64,000 bases of DNA from the NCBI GenBank assembly GCA_945895265.1, contig CAMDEF010000018.1, positions 1 through 64,000 on the forward strand. Direction: 5' to 3'. The notes beneath the pieces were generated by a model. It was given only the letters and a program-made list of their open reading frames with translations. It made no database searches and was not told the origin of the DNA. The position numbers were made by a program, and so were the translations under genes. The DNA comes from Bordetella parapertussis. GTDB lineage: Bacteria > Pseudomonadota > Gammaproteobacteria > Burkholderiales > Burkholderiaceae_B. Below, piece after piece: positions 7,458-16,627 of this stretch; positions within the stretch are counted from its first letter, which is position 1; every line of letters starts with the position of its first letter.

Positions 7458-8780
7458 CTATTTACCCCGCATCGTCTCGGGTAACCAAGTCACGATCTCA
7501 GGATACACGGTCAAGATCGCGATTACGATCAACATCAAAAATACATAGGGTGTTGAACCCGCGACGATCTCTGAAAACTTCGCACCCCCAGAGATACCAT
7601 GAATGGTAAACAGATTTAAACCCACGGGCGGTGTGATCTGCCCAAGTTCAATCAGGATCGTGATGATGACGCCCAGCCAAATCAAATCAAAGCCAAAAAT
7701 CTTGATCACAGGCAAGAGCACAGGCAAGGTCATGTAGATCATCGAGATCCCATCGACAAAGCAACCCAGAATGATATACAGCACGACCAAGATGAAAAAG
7801 AACTCCCACTTGCTGAGACCCAGGCCGACGATCCACTCACTAATCTCGCGGCTCACACCCGAAAACGTCAATGCCGTCGATAGAATCTGCGCCCCGATAA
7901 TAATCATCGAGACCATACAGGTCGTCTTGACCGTTGACATCACCGAGTCACGCAACACCGGCCAGGTCAGCTGGCGATAGCCCGCTGCCATCACTAAGGC
8001 ACCCGCTGCCCCAACTGCAGCCGCTTCGGTCGGAGTGGTTAGACCAGAGTAAATGCCACCCAGCACCAACACTAAGAGCGACACAATCGGCATCACATCC
8101 CAGAGAGGGTTTGACTTAGCCGACAGTAGCTCAGACGCCTCTTTCAGTTTTGCATCAGGCACGGGCGCGATGGTTGGATCTCTGTACACGATGACGGCGA
8201 TGTAAATCATGAATACCAGACTCATCAACAAGCCAGGCAAAATCCCCGCAATAAACAAGCGACCCACTGACTCTTCAACCAAGGCCGCGTACAGCACCAT
8301 AACAATGGAGGGAGGAATCAAAATACCTAACGTACCACCAGCCGCTAACGAACCATACACGTGGCTAGACCGATAGCCAGCCTTTTTGAGCTCTGGTATG
8401 GCCACCGTGCCTACACTCGCGGCAGTAGCCACGCTTGACCCACTGACCGCTGAGAAAATCGCGCAAGCCACAATGTTGGCATGCAACAAGCCGCAAGGTA
8501 GTTTATGTAGAAGCTTCACAATCCCGGCGTAAAACGCTTTGCTAGTGCCGCTACGCAGAATCACCTCGCCCATTAGCAAAAACATGGGCACCGCAATCAG
8601 AATATAACTGTTGGCATTGTTCCAAACGACCGAGCTTAAGCCAAGTAACCCGACCCACCCTTTGGTCATCATGATGACAATGACGCCAACAATTCCTAGC
8701 GCAAACGCGGTCCATTGACCTACAAACAAAAAGACGCCCAGAGCTATAAATAAAACGGCGATGACAACTTCTGAACTCAT
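7458..8780 (-). CDS. dctM: TRAP transporter large permease (DctM family)
   Basis: 440 aa, about 12 hydrophobic segments, with DctM landmarks: MLMGEVILRSG near 85, the GTLGILIPPSIVMVLYAALVEESVGRLF region near 150-180, and the C-terminal LGQITPPVGLNLF. It is the ion-coupled transmembrane subunit that moves an organic acid delivered by DctP. It is last in a dctP-dctQ-dctM operon; the gap to dctQ is 10 bp. Confidence 0.93.
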   Translation of the reverse strand: MSSEVVIAVLFIALGVFLFVGQWTAFALGIVGVIVIMMTKGWVGLLGLSSVVWNNANSYILIAVPMFLLMGEVILRSGTSKAFYAGIVKLLHKLPCGLLHANIVACAIFSAVSGSSVATAASVGTVAIPELKKAGYRSSHVYGSLAAGGTLGILIPPSIVMVLYAALVEESVGRLFIAGILPGLLMSLVFMIYIAVIVYRDPTIAPVPDAKLKEASELLSAKSNPLWDVMPIVSLLVLVLGGIYSGLTTPTEAAAVGAAGALVMAAGYRQLTWPVLRDSVMSTVKTTCMVSMIIIGAQILSTALTFSGVSREISEWIVGLGLSKWEFFFILVVLYIILGCFVDGISMIYMTLPVLLPVIKIFGFDLIWLGVIITILIELGQITPPVGLNLFTIHGISGGAKFSEIVAGSTPYVFLMLIVIAILTVYPEIVTWLPETMRGK

Positions 8781-8790
8781 GGCAATCTCA

Positions 8791-9267
8791 CTAGGGTAGA
8801 TTTTTGAATTTTGTGAAAGTGAAAATTGCTAGCTGCAAGGTTAAGACCCCACAGCCAAGCACCACAATGCTCATCGGTACCCACTCGGGCGTTTGCAAAA
8901 TCGAGACAGCACGTACGTCTTGCCTGTAGGCATACAACGTATGCAGAATCAAAAAATAAGTCAGGATGGCAGAAAAAATCAGTGCCGAAATCGTAATCAA
9001 GGCCTTCACCCAAAAAAACGACGCCCCCTTCAACTTGTCGTACAGCAACTCGATACGAATAAAGGCGCCTTCTTTTAACGAATAACCAAGCCCCAAAAAA
9101 ATCACGGCCGCGTTCAAATAACCAGCGTATTCATCGGCAATTTGCGTCGAATGCCCAAACATCCGCGAAATCACTTCAACACACACCAGAAACAAAATCA
9201 AAACTGTCGACACGCCTGCCAGATAGCCCGTGCCTTGAACAATTTTTGACGCGATCCGTGACACCAT
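8791..9267 (-). CDS. dctQ: TRAP transporter small permease (DctQ family)
   Basis: 158 aa with four predicted transmembrane helices, including VSTVLILFLVCVEVISRMFG and YLNAAVIFLGLGYSLKEGAFIRIELLYD; the GYSLKEGAFIR segment is typical of DctQ. The ATG at 9267 is preferred to an in-frame TTG at 9273 because of AGGTATTGATC before it. The gap is 12 bp to dctP and 10 bp to dctM. The protein bridges DctP and DctM in the inner membrane. Confidence 0.9.
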   Translation of the reverse strand: MVSRIASKIVQGTGYLAGVSTVLILFLVCVEVISRMFGHSTQIADEYAGYLNAAVIFLGLGYSLKEGAFIRIELLYDKLKGASFFWVKALITISALIFSAILTYFLILHTLYAYRQDVRAVSILQTPEWVPMSIVVLGCGVLTLQLAIFTFTKFKNLP

Positions 9268-9279
9268 GATCAATACCTA

Positions 9280-10284
9280 TTAGCGGTTAAGGACTGCGCG
9301 AATTTCTTTCACAGCAGCCACAGCGTTTGGCCCTTGCGCTTCAGCCCAAGATGTCCAGTAAGGCTTCATCAACTCGGTCAGCTTGTTGACCTGGTCTTGT
9401 GGTGGCACAAACAAATCGACTTTGAATTTAGTTTTCAAAATTTCAAGATCGCGAGTTTCGTCCGCCGCATTTTCACGCGTCATCTTGGGGCCCCACTCTG
9501 CAGCCACTTTATCCAACGCAGCACGGACTTCTGGCTTTAACTTTTTGTAGGCATCGATATTGACCATGATGTAGTCTGGGCCGCCCGCGTGAATGCCTGG
9601 AATGTAGCCCCAGTTCACAAACTCGCTCCATTTAGCACCGACCACGTTAAAGCCAGCAGTCATAAAGCCATCCACCACACCACGCTCAACAGCCAAGGGC
9701 ACCTCGGCTAAAGTCAAAGACACTGCCGAGCCACCTAAGCGCTTGAGCATCTCGCTTTGCTTGCCGTCTGTTGTGCGAAATTTTCGACCAGCAAACTCTT
9801 CGATCGATTTAATTTGCGGACCACGACCAAACAGGTTTTGTGGTGGCCACGAGAAATAAAACAAGGTCTTTACGCCCGCTTTTTCAAACTCAGGCTCAGC
9901 ATATTTTTTAATAATCGGCCAGACTTTATCAAGCTCATCTGAATTACGAACAAGCAAGGGCAAGTTCGCAACGGAGGCCAAAGGGGTTGAACCAGAGATA
10001 AATCCCGAATAGCCCTCACCCATTTGCACTTGTCCAGTGCCCGTTGCGCGCACCACTTCAGTTGCCTTGAAAGGGAACTCGCCAGCCGGCCGCACTGTAA
10101 TGATCAGCTGACCCCCAGTTTGTTTGCGAACCTCTGCGGCAAACTCACCGAGCCGCAGGGTGATTGGGTGGCTGGCGCCAGGAAACGCATACATATCCCA
10201 CTTGGTTTGGGCAGAAACGGGCGACAACAGACTAAGCCCCGCGAACAGCAACGCGAGTTTAAATATTGATTGAAGACGACGCAT
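9280..10284 (-). CDS. dctP: TRAP transporter periplasmic substrate-binding protein (DctP family)
   Basis: 334 aa from the ATG at 10284, which has a strong AAGGAG and begins a clean signal peptide ending SPVSAQ. The DctP fold is shown by WPPQNLFGRGPQIKSIEEFAGRKFRTTDGKQ and the conserved TLAEVPLAVERGVVDGF. The family's carboxylate-binding Arg lies in GRKFRTT. It is first gene of dctP-dctQ-dctM, divergent from the racemase-family gene at 10632, so the transported acid may be the substrate or product of that enzyme (inference). Confidence 0.92.
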   Translation of the reverse strand: MRRLQSIFKLALLFAGLSLLSPVSAQTKWDMYAFPGASHPITLRLGEFAAEVRKQTGGQLIITVRPAGEFPFKATEVVRATGTGQVQMGEGYSGFISGSTPLASVANLPLLVRNSDELDKVWPIIKKYAEPEFEKAGVKTLFYFSWPPQNLFGRGPQIKSIEEFAGRKFRTTDGKQSEMLKRLGGSAVSLTLAEVPLAVERGVVDGFMTAGFNVVGAKWSEFVNWGYIPGIHAGGPDYIMVNIDAYKKLKPEVRAALDKVAAEWGPKMTRENAADETRDLEILKTKFKVDLFVPPQDQVNKLTELMKPYWTSWAEAQGPNAVAAVKEIRAVLNR

Positions 10285-10494
10285 GACTTCTCCTTGAGGT
10301 AAGACTTGATTTACAAAATGCACTCGCACGACGACGGAACATTGCCGTTTACGATAATTGCCGTGCACCAATATTGTTCGAATACGGGTATAACTTTATC
10401 TCACGTTTTCTACAGATCAGTGTTGTGAATGATTGCGATCTGCGTTTATATTCTGAGAAAAGTTTTAACGTCTAGCGGTGTTACTGTCAAGTCA

Positions 10495-10560
10495 GTAGGG
10501 CCTTACGAAAGGGAGTGCATACCCTAAGTACCGCTAGGTACTGTAGGGCCTCGGTACCGC
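10495..10560. repeat. Nested direct and inverted repeats in a divergent intergenic region
   Basis: The 347-bp gap between dctP and the racemase-family gene holds no gene, but has a compact repeat cluster. GTAGGGCCT occurs at 10495-10503 and 10543-10551. GTACCGC occurs at 10528-10534 and 10554-10560. AGTACC/GGTACT forms a 6-bp hairpin at 10527-10542, CGGTACCG is palindromic at 10552-10559, and TAGGG (10496) pairs with CCCTA (10522). It could be a regulator binding array or a structured leader RNA for either divergent gene. Confidence 0.6.
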
Positions 10561-10631
10561 CGGAAACGAGCTTTTAAAAAACAACCGATTAATCCGAAAA
10601 TAAGCAATTCAACCAACAGGGAAGACAAAAC

Positions 10632-11387
10632 ATGCGCGACTATCTAGCCTGGCGACTGGCCTTTGGCGTCACAACACCTTCGACCAACACCGTTGTTCAA
10701 CCCGAATACGATGACATGCGCCCCCCGGGGGTCACGAATCACTTGGGGCGCATGGTCATCCCTGATATGGCGATTAATAACAATGCTGATTTCGATAAGT
10801 CAATCGAACTGATTGATGCAGCACTTGAAGGCGCCGTAGAGCGCGTGATGGATAGCAAGCCCAATGCCTTCGTCTTGGGGATTTCAGCCCTGTCGATTTG
10901 GGGCGGTAACGCAGCGTGGGGCGACGAGCTCAAAGCGCGTATTCGCAAAGTGGCAGGCTGGGAGATCCCGGTCGCGCTGGCTAGCGACGCCATCGTGGCG
11001 GCACTCAAAGCCCACGGCATCAAACGCAAAATCGCTGTGATGGAACCCTATTACCCGTCGATCGAGCCACGGATGCAAGGGGTCTTGAATCCACATGGCT
11101 ACGAAGTGGTGCGTTTCAATCACATGCGCGGCAAAAGCCCCGCGTCGTACTCGATTTTGACTGCGCAAGACATGATCGAAGGGATGCGCAAAATCGATGG
11201 TGATGACATCGAGGCCATCGTACAGTTTGGTGCAAACCTGCCCATGGCACGCCTGGCCGATGAAGCCGAACGTTGGTTAAATAAACCTGTGATTAGCGTA
11301 AACGTTGCCACCTATTGGCATGCGCTGCGCATGAACGGCATTCAAGACAAAATGTTTGGCTTTACCAAGCTGATGTCGCACTTTTAG
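10632..11387 (+). CDS. Asp/Glu racemase - maleate isomerase superfamily protein without cysteines
   Basis: 251 aa. The pseudo-symmetric fold of maleate isomerase / arylmalonate decarboxylase is recognisable: FGVTTPSTNTVVQPEY at 11-26, a first catalytic loop VLGISALSIWGG near 80-91, and a second, VQFGANLPMARLADE, near 208-222. Family enzymes use one or two Cys in these loops; here the positions are occupied by Ala/Ser and Gly/Ala, and the whole protein contains no cysteine. It may work by another mechanism, for example as a lyase/hydrolase or a binding protein. It is divergent from a TRAP operon and convergent with an old yellow enzyme gene 9 bp away. Confidence 0.8.
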   Translation: MRDYLAWRLAFGVTTPSTNTVVQPEYDDMRPPGVTNHLGRMVIPDMAINNNADFDKSIELIDAALEGAVERVMDSKPNAFVLGISALSIWGGNAAWGDELKARIRKVAGWEIPVALASDAIVAALKAHGIKRKIAVMEPYYPSIEPRMQGVLNPHGYEVVRFNHMRGKSPASYSILTAQDMIEGMRKIDGDDIEAIVQFGANLPMARLADEAERWLNKPVISVNVATYWHALRMNGIQDKMFGFTKLMSHF

Positions 11388-11396
11388 CGGCTTCGC

Positions 11397-12572
11397 TTAC
11401 GTGATGGCTTTAGGCTTGCCCGTTGAGTCATAGCCCACCATCGCCAAGCCCCCGACCCGTTTGTCTAACCACCAACCGGCAGAGGGATCCCATCTTTCAA
11501 AATGCACATCGGCCTCGAGCTGCTGTGCAGCGTGGTGCGCCCAAAAAGGATTAAACATGGCCTGACGCCCGATCGCAATGAGATCGGCTCGCCCTTCGCG
11601 CAAAATAGCCTCTGCCTGAACGCCATCCAGAATCAAACCCACCGCCATGGTGGGCACGCCACCACCGTGTTTAATTCGGTCTGCAAAGGGTACCTGATAA
11701 CCTGGGCCACGCGCCTGATTGGCAAGCGTCGCAGACAAACGTACACCACCCGACGAGCAATCCACAACGTCAACACCCGCTTTGTGAAGCTCAAGCCCAA
11801 GCACCACTGAATCCTCTAACCCCCAACCGCCTTCGCCACCACCATCTTCAGACGAGACTCTGAAAAACAAAGGCTTATTAACAGGCCAGTTAGCACGAAT
11901 CTCGGCCACAACTTCTAAAGCAAATCGCATACGACCCGCACGATCTTTGCCGTACTCGTCTTGGCGATTATTGACCAGCGGCGTTAAGAAACTCGCAATC
12001 AAATAACCGTGTGCGCCATGAATTTCGATGATGTCAAAGCCAGCGGCATTTGCACGCGCCGCAGCTTGACCAAACTTCTTCACGATCTCGCGAATTTCAC
12101 TGACCGATAGGGCGTGAGGCGTCTGATAGTTTTCACCAACCGCCAACTCACTTGGCCCGACAATCCCCCACGGAGCCTCGCCCCGCACGGTATCCGCTTG
12201 CGTCAACGGGCCGTTACCTTCCCAAGGACGCTGCCAACAGGCTTTGCGGCCGGCATGCGCTAACTGGATTGCCGCCAGCGCACCTTGGGCATGAATAAAG
12301 TCAGTAATGCGTTTGAGCTCGGGAATAAATTCGTCAGACCACAGCCCTAAATCACCGTAAGTAATCCGGCCGCGCGGCTCAACCGCAATCGCCTCGGTCA
12401 TCACCGTACCGAAACCACCCAGTGCAAATTTACTAAAGTGCGCAAAATGCCAGTCAGAAGCAAAGCCATCAACGGCTTTGCATTGCATCATGGGAGCCAA
12501 GACAACTCTGTTTGGTAGCGTTGTTTCGCGAATTTTATAAGGGCTAAACAGCGCACTTTCTTCAACAGTCAT
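11397..12572 (-). CDS. NADH:flavin oxidoreductase, old yellow enzyme family (YqjM/XenA type)
   Basis: 391 aa FMN TIM barrel. Features: LPNRVVLAPMMQCKAVDGFASDWH at 20-43 with the Cys typical of the YqjM/XenA branch, IQLAHAGRKACW, and the substrate-binding pair in IIEIHGAHGYLIASFLTPL, with a C-terminal phosphate site near LIAIGRQAMFNP. The family reduces activated C=C bonds of enones, nitro compounds or nitrate esters using NAD(P)H. A GST gene lies 33 bp upstream on the same strand, a pairing compatible with electrophile detoxification. Confidence 0.9.
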   Translation of the reverse strand: MTVEESALFSPYKIRETTLPNRVVLAPMMQCKAVDGFASDWHFAHFSKFALGGFGTVMTEAIAVEPRGRITYGDLGLWSDEFIPELKRITDFIHAQGALAAIQLAHAGRKACWQRPWEGNGPLTQADTVRGEAPWGIVGPSELAVGENYQTPHALSVSEIREIVKKFGQAAARANAAGFDIIEIHGAHGYLIASFLTPLVNNRQDEYGKDRAGRMRFALEVVAEIRANWPVNKPLFFRVSSEDGGGEGGWGLEDSVVLGLELHKAGVDVVDCSSGGVRLSATLANQARGPGYQVPFADRIKHGGGVPTMAVGLILDGVQAEAILREGRADLIAIGRQAMFNPFWAHHAAQQLEADVHFERWDPSAGWWLDKRVGGLAMVGYDSTGKPKAIT

Positions 12573-12605
12573 GCCTTGGCCTTTTTCTTTCTATTGAACA
12601 GTCAC

Positions 12606-13202
12606 TCAAGCGACAGGCGCTGTTTTCGCCAAGGCTGGCAAGTTCACCACTGATGCGTACCAGGCCTCAAGCTTAGGATGACCAGGGCGCCAAGGCTCGT
12701 TCGCAAAACGAAAATCAAGGTAACCCAGCGCGCAAGCAATCGCGATTTCGCCGATCGTGTCGAGTTTATTTAAGTTGGCAGCGTCCTTCTCAAGATCGTC
12801 TAATGAGTTTTTCACCTTACCTTGCTGCAACTGGATATAGCCAATGCGGCCTTCATCTTGTGGCAAGGCAATCTCGCGGCGACGAGGCTGACTGGCATCC
12901 AAAATACCATCGCCTAGGGCCTGCTGGCGCAGGGAGGCCCAACGTGCAGGCCCCGCCGCAGGAAACAGCGGTTTGGCAGAACCCAGGCTATCTAAATATT
13001 CACAGATGACAGGGCTATCAAAAAGGGTTTTTCCATCGTCAAGCACCAGTGTTGGCACCTTCGATAAAGGGTTAGCCGGAACCAATGCGGCGTCGGTTGT
13101 CGGGATCACCCACTTCTCGATCTGGCCATCAATGCCGCGCGCCACCGCGCAAGCCATGACTTTACGGACGTAGGGACTTGCAGGAGAAAAGGCTAATTTC
13201 AT
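12606..13202 (-). CDS. Glutathione S-transferase family protein
   Basis: 198 aa. The N-terminal thioredoxin-like domain (KLAFSPASPYVRKVMACA, with Ser rather than Cys at the start of the helix; KVPTLVLDDGKTLFDSPVICEYLD with the glutathione-contacting cis-Pro and Asp-Ser) is followed by an all-helical domain. It probably conjugates or reduces electrophiles with glutathione in the cytoplasm. It is upstream of the old yellow enzyme gene on the same strand and probably co-transcribed. Confidence 0.88.
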   Translation of the reverse strand: MKLAFSPASPYVRKVMACAVARGIDGQIEKWVIPTTDAALVPANPLSKVPTLVLDDGKTLFDSPVICEYLDSLGSAKPLFPAAGPARWASLRQQALGDGILDASQPRRREIALPQDEGRIGYIQLQQGKVKNSLDDLEKDAANLNKLDTIGEIAIACALGYLDFRFANEPWRPGHPKLEAWYASVVNLPALAKTAPVA

Positions 13203-13341
13203 CAGTGATTTCCTAGTTAAATTGATTTCGACAGACTTGAAAAAATCTAGACTTCCATTGGCGTCAAGCTTAAGTCAACGTTAGCGCTCGCGAAGCGTTG
13301 CGCTTGCCGACTGACTCAAGCTCAACGCGCTCTGCTGCCAA

Positions 13342-14322
13342 TCACTGGTCCGCTTTAATTCCGGCTGCCTTGACGGTTGCGCCCCAACGGTCAAATTCTG
13401 ACACCAGCACTTTGCTAATTTGTTCAGGATTTAAGACGTCGATCTGCAAGCCACCTTTAATCATCAGCTCGATAATTTGTGGATCTTTGACAGCTTCGTT
13501 CACAGCGTTATAAATCGCATCGACCGCAGCCTTGGGCATTTTTGCTGGTCCAAGAATTGAAATCCAAGGCGAGGTGTACACTTTGACGCCTTGCTCTGCC
13601 AAGGTTGGCATGTTTGGTGCGCCCACAAACCGCGAAGGGGCGCCCAAACCGATCGCGACCACTTTGCCGGCGTCGGCATTCGGGACAGCCAAGCTCAGCG
13701 GCACAAACATTGCGTCAACTTGGCCCGCTAAGACCGCAGTCATGGCGGGTGCTGCGCCTGTAAACGGGACGTGCAAGATATCGAGCTTGCTCATCACTTT
13801 GAGCATCTCCATTGCCACCTGGCTTGAGCTACCCACGCCCCAAGAGGCATACGTCAGCTTGCCCGGCTGGCTTTGTGCCAAGGCGATGAACTCTTTGATA
13901 TTTTTTGCAGGAACTTTAGGGTTCACCACCAAGGCGTAGGGCAACAAGCCGATCTGTGCAATACCCACAAAATCTTTCAGTGCGTCATACGTGATCTTAG
14001 GGTAAACGTGCGGGTTGATCGAATGCGTGTCTGCCGCTGTCATCAAGATGGTGTAGCCATCAGGCGCAGCCTTTCCTACAAAGTCAGAGCCGATCATGCC
14101 GCTGGCGCCTGGCTTATTGTCGACAACGATTGTCTGTTTCAGAAGCTTTCCAGCGCCCATCGCAATGGCGCGCGCGAGCACGTCAGTGCCCCCGCCTGCG
14201 TTGTAGGGCACCACCAAACGAATCGACTTATCGGGGTACACCCCTTGAGCCTGAACGCCTAAGCCAAAGAGGGCCGTGGCTGCAAACAGCGCTAACGTCT
14301 TAAACATCTGGGTACTTTTCAT
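13342..14322 (-). CDS. Bug-family periplasmic substrate-binding protein
   Basis: 326 aa. Signal peptide MFKTLALFAATALFGLGVQAQ, then YPDKSIRLVVPYNAGGGTDVLAR, IVVDNKPGASGMIGSDFVG and HVPFTGAAPAMTAVLAGQVDAM, all standard Bug blocks. GGAGACC lies before the ATG. It is divergent from the alpha-hydroxyacid oxidase gene, which suggests the ligand could be a hydroxy acid (inference). No TctA/TctB nearby. Confidence 0.88.
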   Translation of the reverse strand: MKSTQMFKTLALFAATALFGLGVQAQGVYPDKSIRLVVPYNAGGGTDVLARAIAMGAGKLLKQTIVVDNKPGASGMIGSDFVGKAAPDGYTILMTAADTHSINPHVYPKITYDALKDFVGIAQIGLLPYALVVNPKVPAKNIKEFIALAQSQPGKLTYASWGVGSSSQVAMEMLKVMSKLDILHVPFTGAAPAMTAVLAGQVDAMFVPLSLAVPNADAGKVVAIGLGAPSRFVGAPNMPTLAEQGVKVYTSPWISILGPAKMPKAAVDAIYNAVNEAVKDPQIIELMIKGGLQIDVLNPEQISKVLVSEFDRWGATVKAAGIKADQ

Positions 14323-14354
14323 TTAGGTCTCCGATCAACGATTAGGTATTATTT

Positions 14355-14370
14355 TGTTAATCTTTTAACA
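14355..14370. promoter_or_regulatory. Candidate operator palindrome in a divergent gap
   Basis: TGTTAA-TCTT-TTAACA is a perfect 6-bp inverted repeat in the 112-bp gap between the Bug gene and the hydroxyacid oxidase gene. Size and placement suit a dimeric regulator, but no regulator gene is nearby. Confidence 0.35.
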
Positions 14371-14434
14371 TGATTTTTTCGCCCTCACCACCTGCAGGTA
14401 TCGGTTAGGCAAACCCTTTAGGACATCAGCACTC

Positions 14435-15583
14435 ATGCGCCCCGCTATTAACTTGCACGATTTTAGGGCGATGGCCCGCCGTAAACTGCCCCAGATCGCC
14501 TTCGACTTTATCGACGGCGGCGCTGACGACGAGCTTGGTATGGTACGCAATCGCGAAGCTTTTAGTGGGTACCAATTACTTCCGCGCTACCTAAATGACG
14601 TCACCACTCGCGATCAGTCAACCACATTGTTTGGCAGAAAGTACTCGAGCCCGATCGGTATTTCGCCCACTGGCATGGCCGGACTGTTTCGCGTGGGTGC
14701 AGACAGCATGCTCGCCGCAGCAGCCAAAAAAGCCAATGTCCCGTTCTTGTTATCAAGTGCCAGCAATTTCAGGATTGAAGACGCCGCAAAAATTGCACCC
14801 GACAACGTCTGGTTTCAGATGTATGCCACAAGCGACCATCGGATCAATATGGATCTGGTACGCCGCGCACGCGAGGCCAACGTCGGTGTCTTGGTGATCA
14901 CTGTTGATGTGCCGGTCAATTCAAATCGTGAACGGAATCGGCGTAATGGTTTTACACGACCCTTTCGCATGACGCCCTCAATCATGCTTGATACCTTGAG
15001 CCGCCCAGGCTGGTTATTAGAATACCTAAAGTCTGGTGGAATGCCCATGATGAGCAACTGGCAGCCCTACGCGCGTGAAGGCGCGAATGCCGATGAGGTA
15101 GCCGACATGTACGGCACCCTAACCCCCGCACCCATGACAAGCTGGGATACCGTTACAGCGATTCGTCGCGAATGGGAAGGCCCACTCGTGATCAAAGGAA
15201 TTTTGCACCCTGACGATGCGCTTCAATCAGCTGAACACGGTTTAGATGGCGTCATCGTTTCTAACCATGGGGCGCGACAATTAGACGCGGCTCCCTCGCC
15301 GATTTCCATGCTGCCTGCGATTCGCGCGGCGGTCGGTGATCGGATGACCGTCATGCTTGACAGTGGCGTGCGCCGTGGTTCAGACGTCATCACCGCAAAA
15401 TGTCTAGGCGCACAAGCTTGCTTTTTTGGGCGTCCCACACTGTACGCCGTCGCCGCCTTAGGCCAAGACGGTGCCGATCAAGTCTTTGCCATCATGCGCC
15501 GCGAAATCGACGCCGTACTCACGCAAATTGGCTGCGGCAATTTTAGCGACCTGACCGAGCGCTTTTTACACCGCAAGGCTTAA
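14435..15583 (+). CDS. FMN-dependent alpha-hydroxyacid oxidase/dehydrogenase
   Basis: 382 aa, close to the usual length for lactate/mandelate/glycolate-type enzymes. Features: FDFIDGGADDE near 24-34, FMN-binding SPTGMAGL and LLSSASNF, substrate/FMN contacts in WFQMY, and the catalytic His-Arg block VIVSNHGARQLD with DSGVRRGSDV further on. It oxidises an L-2-hydroxy acid to the 2-oxo acid; which acid is not decided. No membrane-binding insertion is obvious. Bug receptors flank it on both sides on the opposite strand. Confidence 0.9.
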   Translation: MRPAINLHDFRAMARRKLPQIAFDFIDGGADDELGMVRNREAFSGYQLLPRYLNDVTTRDQSTTLFGRKYSSPIGISPTGMAGLFRVGADSMLAAAAKKANVPFLLSSASNFRIEDAAKIAPDNVWFQMYATSDHRINMDLVRRAREANVGVLVITVDVPVNSNRERNRRNGFTRPFRMTPSIMLDTLSRPGWLLEYLKSGGMPMMSNWQPYAREGANADEVADMYGTLTPAPMTSWDTVTAIRREWEGPLVIKGILHPDDALQSAEHGLDGVIVSNHGARQLDAAPSPISMLPAIRAAVGDRMTVMLDSGVRRGSDVITAKCLGAQACFFGRPTLYAVAALGQDGADQVFAIMRREIDAVLTQIGCGNFSDLTERFLHRKA

Positions 15584-15593
15584 AGGCAGGCGA

Positions 15594-15673
15594 CCTCACT
15601 GAGGTGTGATCTGCCTCACTGAGGTGCGATCTGTTCCACTAAAGCACAGCCTGTCTCACTGGATCGTGATCTT
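15594..15673. repeat. Degenerate 20-bp tandem repeat (4 units)
   Basis: Units at 15594, 15614, 15634 and 15654, each 20 bp; the first two differ by one base and the last two are more diverged. The fourth overlaps the 3' end of the Bug gene on the minus strand, so the array seems to have grown out of that coding end into the gap between convergent genes. Confidence 0.7.
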
Positions 15674-16627
15674 CGCGTCTTGAATGACCTTTGACCAGCG
15701 TGCCGTATCTTCTGCAATTTTTTGCGTAAACTCGGCTGCGCTGCCGCCAACTGCCTCGATGCCGACCCCAGCGAGTTGCTGAACAACGGCGGGATCTTTA
15801 AGCGCTTTGTTCAGCGCCTGATTCAGCGTGGACACGATCTCGGGTGCCAAACCCGCAGGCCCAAAGACACCGAACCACGTCAACGAGACAAAGCCCGGCA
15901 AGTCTTGCGAAATCAACGGCACATCCGGCACGAGTGCCGAACGCTCAGTGGCAGAAATACCCAAGGCCCTTACCTTGCCATCGCGCACATGAGGGTACGC
16001 CGACGAAAAACTATCAAACAACACATCGAGCCGCCCCGCCATTAAGTCGGGCATGGCCAAGGCCGTGCCTTTATAGGGGACATGCGTCAGCTTGATGCCC
16101 GCCAAGGCCTGAAACCGTTCACCTGACAGGTGGGGAATACCTCCGGTACCGGCCGAACCGAAGTTCAGCTTACCCGGCTGTTGCTTCGCCAATTCTATAA
16201 ATTCTTTGACTGTTTTAGCTGGCGATGTCAACGGCACTATCATCATCGACGGAGACTGTGCCGCGTAGCCAATTGGACTGAAATCTTTAATCGGATTAAA
16301 GGGCGTGGCCGGATTCAGCAAGGGGCCCAGCACGTGTGTGCTGTTGGTAGACAGCAAAAGCGTGTAACCATCCGGAGCGGCTTTCGCGGCGAGATCGGCG
16401 CCAATCATCCCAGCGGCGCCGCTTTTATTATCAATCACAATGGTCTGATTCAATTCAGCAGCAAATTTTTGCGAAATAATTCGACCCACGATATCGGTGC
16501 CCCCGCCCGCTGGAAACGGCACAATCAATTTGATCGGTCGATTTGGATAAACGGCCTGTGCGCCCGCAGTCTGAGCACACAGCGCGAACAGCACCAAGGC
16601 GCCAAGTCGTTTAACGATTGCGTTCAT
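15656..16627 (-). CDS. Bug-family periplasmic substrate-binding protein
   Basis: 323 aa. Signal peptide MNAIVKRLGALVLFALCAQTAGA, then YPNRPIKLIVPFPAGGGTDIVGR, IVIDNKSGAAGMIGADLA and HVPYKGTALAMPDLMAGRLDVLFD. AAAGGAAACTC precedes the ATG. It is convergent with the hydroxyacid oxidase gene. The 227 bp upstream (16628-16854), before the cobalamin riboswitch, shows only a short GGGC/GCCC hairpin at 16817-16831 and no gene. Ligand unknown. Confidence 0.88.
   Translation of the reverse strand: MNAIVKRLGALVLFALCAQTAGAQAVYPNRPIKLIVPFPAGGGTDIVGRIISQKFAAELNQTIVIDNKSGAAGMIGADLAAKAAPDGYTLLLSTNSTHVLGPLLNPATPFNPIKDFSPIGYAAQSPSMMIVPLTSPAKTVKEFIELAKQQPGKLNFGSAGTGGIPHLSGERFQALAGIKLTHVPYKGTALAMPDLMAGRLDVLFDSFSSAYPHVRDGKVRALGISATERSALVPDVPLISQDLPGFVSLTWFGVFGPAGLAPEIVSTLNQALNKALKDPAVVQQLAGVGIEAVGGSAAEFTQKIAEDTARWSKVIQDAKITIQ

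Noticed and set aside
15594..15673. Possible CRISPR array
   Set aside because: 20-bp units are contiguous without spacers and are degenerate; no cas genes in the window.
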